DNA from: an uncultured Porphyromonadaceae bacterium
Lineage (GTDB): Bacteria; Bacteroidota; Bacteroidia; Bacteroidales; Muribaculaceae
Reading direction: 5' to 3'
Length of the DNA: 13,013 nucleotides
NCBI GenBank assembly: GCA_947175715.1
Contig: CAMWOD010000011.1
Coordinates: 1-13,013 of the forward strand
The notes beneath the pieces are model-generated. The model worked only from the letters and a program-made list of their open reading frames with translations, did not search any database and was not told the DNA's origin. Shown here piece by piece: positions 12,346-13,013 of this stretch (positions are counted from its first letter, which is position 1; each line of letters starts with the position of its first letter). A program made the translations under genes and the position numbers.

Positions 12346-13013
12346 TTACAGAGTGAAGTCGATAACGTTGGCCGGGGGGGTGTTGTCGTTTTCGGGCTGC
12401 GATGCATCCTGAGCCGGGTTGTTGGCAGGATAGTCGGCAGTGGCCTGACGCTGTGTAGCGGAAGCCTGTGAGCGCGAGTCGTTGGCCTGCGAGCGCACTT
12501 GCTCCACTATGCGGCGGTCGCGGTTGAAAGTAGGCACGTTTTCGAGTGTTTCGAGCACAGTGTCATCGTCAAACTGCTCGGGGGTGAGGATGATGTAGCG
12601 GTTCACCTCCTTCTCCTGGCGCATTTTTTCAATCTTGCCTGCTCCGTACTCTTGGCTCATGCGGTCGATTTTCTCCTCGTCGGTGGGTGGAGCGGGAGCT
12701 TTCTTGCGGTCGAAGAAGCTGGTGTGTTGCGGCTCTTTGCGGGGCATCTGTGTTGTACGGTCGTCAAAGCCTGCGGCAAGGATTGTGATTTTTACCTTAT
12801 CGCCGAGCGATTCATCGAATGCCACACCCCAGATAACGTCGACATCCTGGATTTCGGTGACGAATGTGGTGAGCTCCGATACCTCCTCCATGGCAAATTT
12901 CTTCTCGGCGTCGCGGCTGAAGTAAAGGTTGAAAAGCAGCTTCTTCGAGCCGAGTATGTTGCGAAACTTGAGCAGCGGAGAGTTGAGAGCGTCCTGAATG
13001 GCCTTGGTGACAC
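12346..13013 (-). CDS. ftsZ: Cell division protein FtsZ, C-terminal part (cut by window edge)
   Basis: Tubulin-like GTPase that polymerises into the division ring. Only the last 221 codons are inside the window; the GTP-binding domain lies beyond the right edge. The first 80 or so residues form the end of the C-terminal tubulin-like domain: ALNSPLLKFRNILGSKKLLF, then VDVIWGVAFDESLGDKVKIT and ILAAGF, the standard end of the FtsZ globular core. A charged linker of about 70 residues follows, then ETLENVPTFNRDRR, which resembles the conserved FtsA-binding peptide (E. coli DIPAFLRK). About 54 more residues, rich in Gln, Asn, Ser and Ala, run to the end NVIDFTL. It is the upstream gene of the minus-strand operon. 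Identity is secure despite truncation; the internal peptide is my reading. Confidence 0.95.
   Translation of the reverse strand, partial: VTKAIQDALNSPLLKFRNILGSKKLLFNLYFSRDAEKKFAMEEVSELTTFVTEIQDVDVIWGVAFDESLGDKVKITILAAGFDDRTTQMPRKEPQHTSFFDRKKAPAPPTDEEKIDRMSQEYGAGKIEKMRQEKEVNRYIILTPEQFDDDTVLETLENVPTFNRDRRIVEQVRSQANDSRSQASATQRQATADYPANNPAQDASQPENDNTPPANVIDFTL

Noticed and set aside
12892..13013. Start of the 181-residue frame at 12891 as a complete gene
   Set aside because: The same frame stays open to the window edge and translates into recognisable FtsZ sequence, so the gene is truncated by the window and does not start at that methionine.

Overview
The window looks like chromosomal DNA from a member of the Bacteroidales, most likely the Muribaculaceae (S24-7) or a close relative. 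This is inferred from the protein flavour, from a textbook Bacteroidetes promoter (TTTG, 19 bases, TAnnTTTG), from little visible Shine-Dalgarno sequence, from lipoproteins with short lipoboxes, and from a short YNLQG-type C-terminal tail on secreted proteins. I see no insertion sequence, phage gene, CRISPR array, tRNA or rRNA. Gene content is mostly housekeeping plus secreted carbohydrate-active enzymes.

Layout. From the left, on the minus strand: a strong terminator (43-78), a secreted multidomain GH13 alpha-amylase (116-2215), a long hairpin (2258-2298) and the glycolytic gene pfkA (2332-3312). A 359-base divergent spacer (3313-3671) carries promoters for both sides. On the plus strand follow two exported FKBP-type prolyl isomerases: one with an ordinary signal peptide (3672-4400) and one lipoprotein (4495-5430). 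A clear terminator closes them (5467-5510). A second promoter region then leads to a large secreted GHL10-family glycoside hydrolase (5733-8285), with trmD four bases downstream (8290-8964).

The right third is a compact minus-strand operon read from the right edge: the 3' end of ftsZ, a 291-residue lipoprotein, a YbaK/EbsC Cys-tRNA(Pro) deacylase, aroC, and a YhcC-like radical SAM protein. Gaps are 21 and 4 bases, followed by two 4-base ATGA overlaps. It converges on trmD, with a shared hairpin between them.

How the genes relate. The amylase would break starch to maltodextrins outside the inner membrane, and PfkA commits the resulting hexose to glycolysis. The two FKBPs would act on proteins folding beyond the inner membrane. 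The amylase and the GHL10 enzyme end in clearly related tails of about 45 residues, so they probably share a destination. The most unusual item is the lipoprotein after ftsZ. By hand alignment it matches, with few gaps, the N-terminal half of the FKBP lipoprotein encoded 6 kb away. It appears to carry a second divergent copy of that module in place of the catalytic domain: an exported FKBP-N-like protein with no isomerase, sitting in a cell-division operon. FtsZ itself seems to carry its conserved C-terminal peptide internally, followed by a polar extension of about 54 residues.
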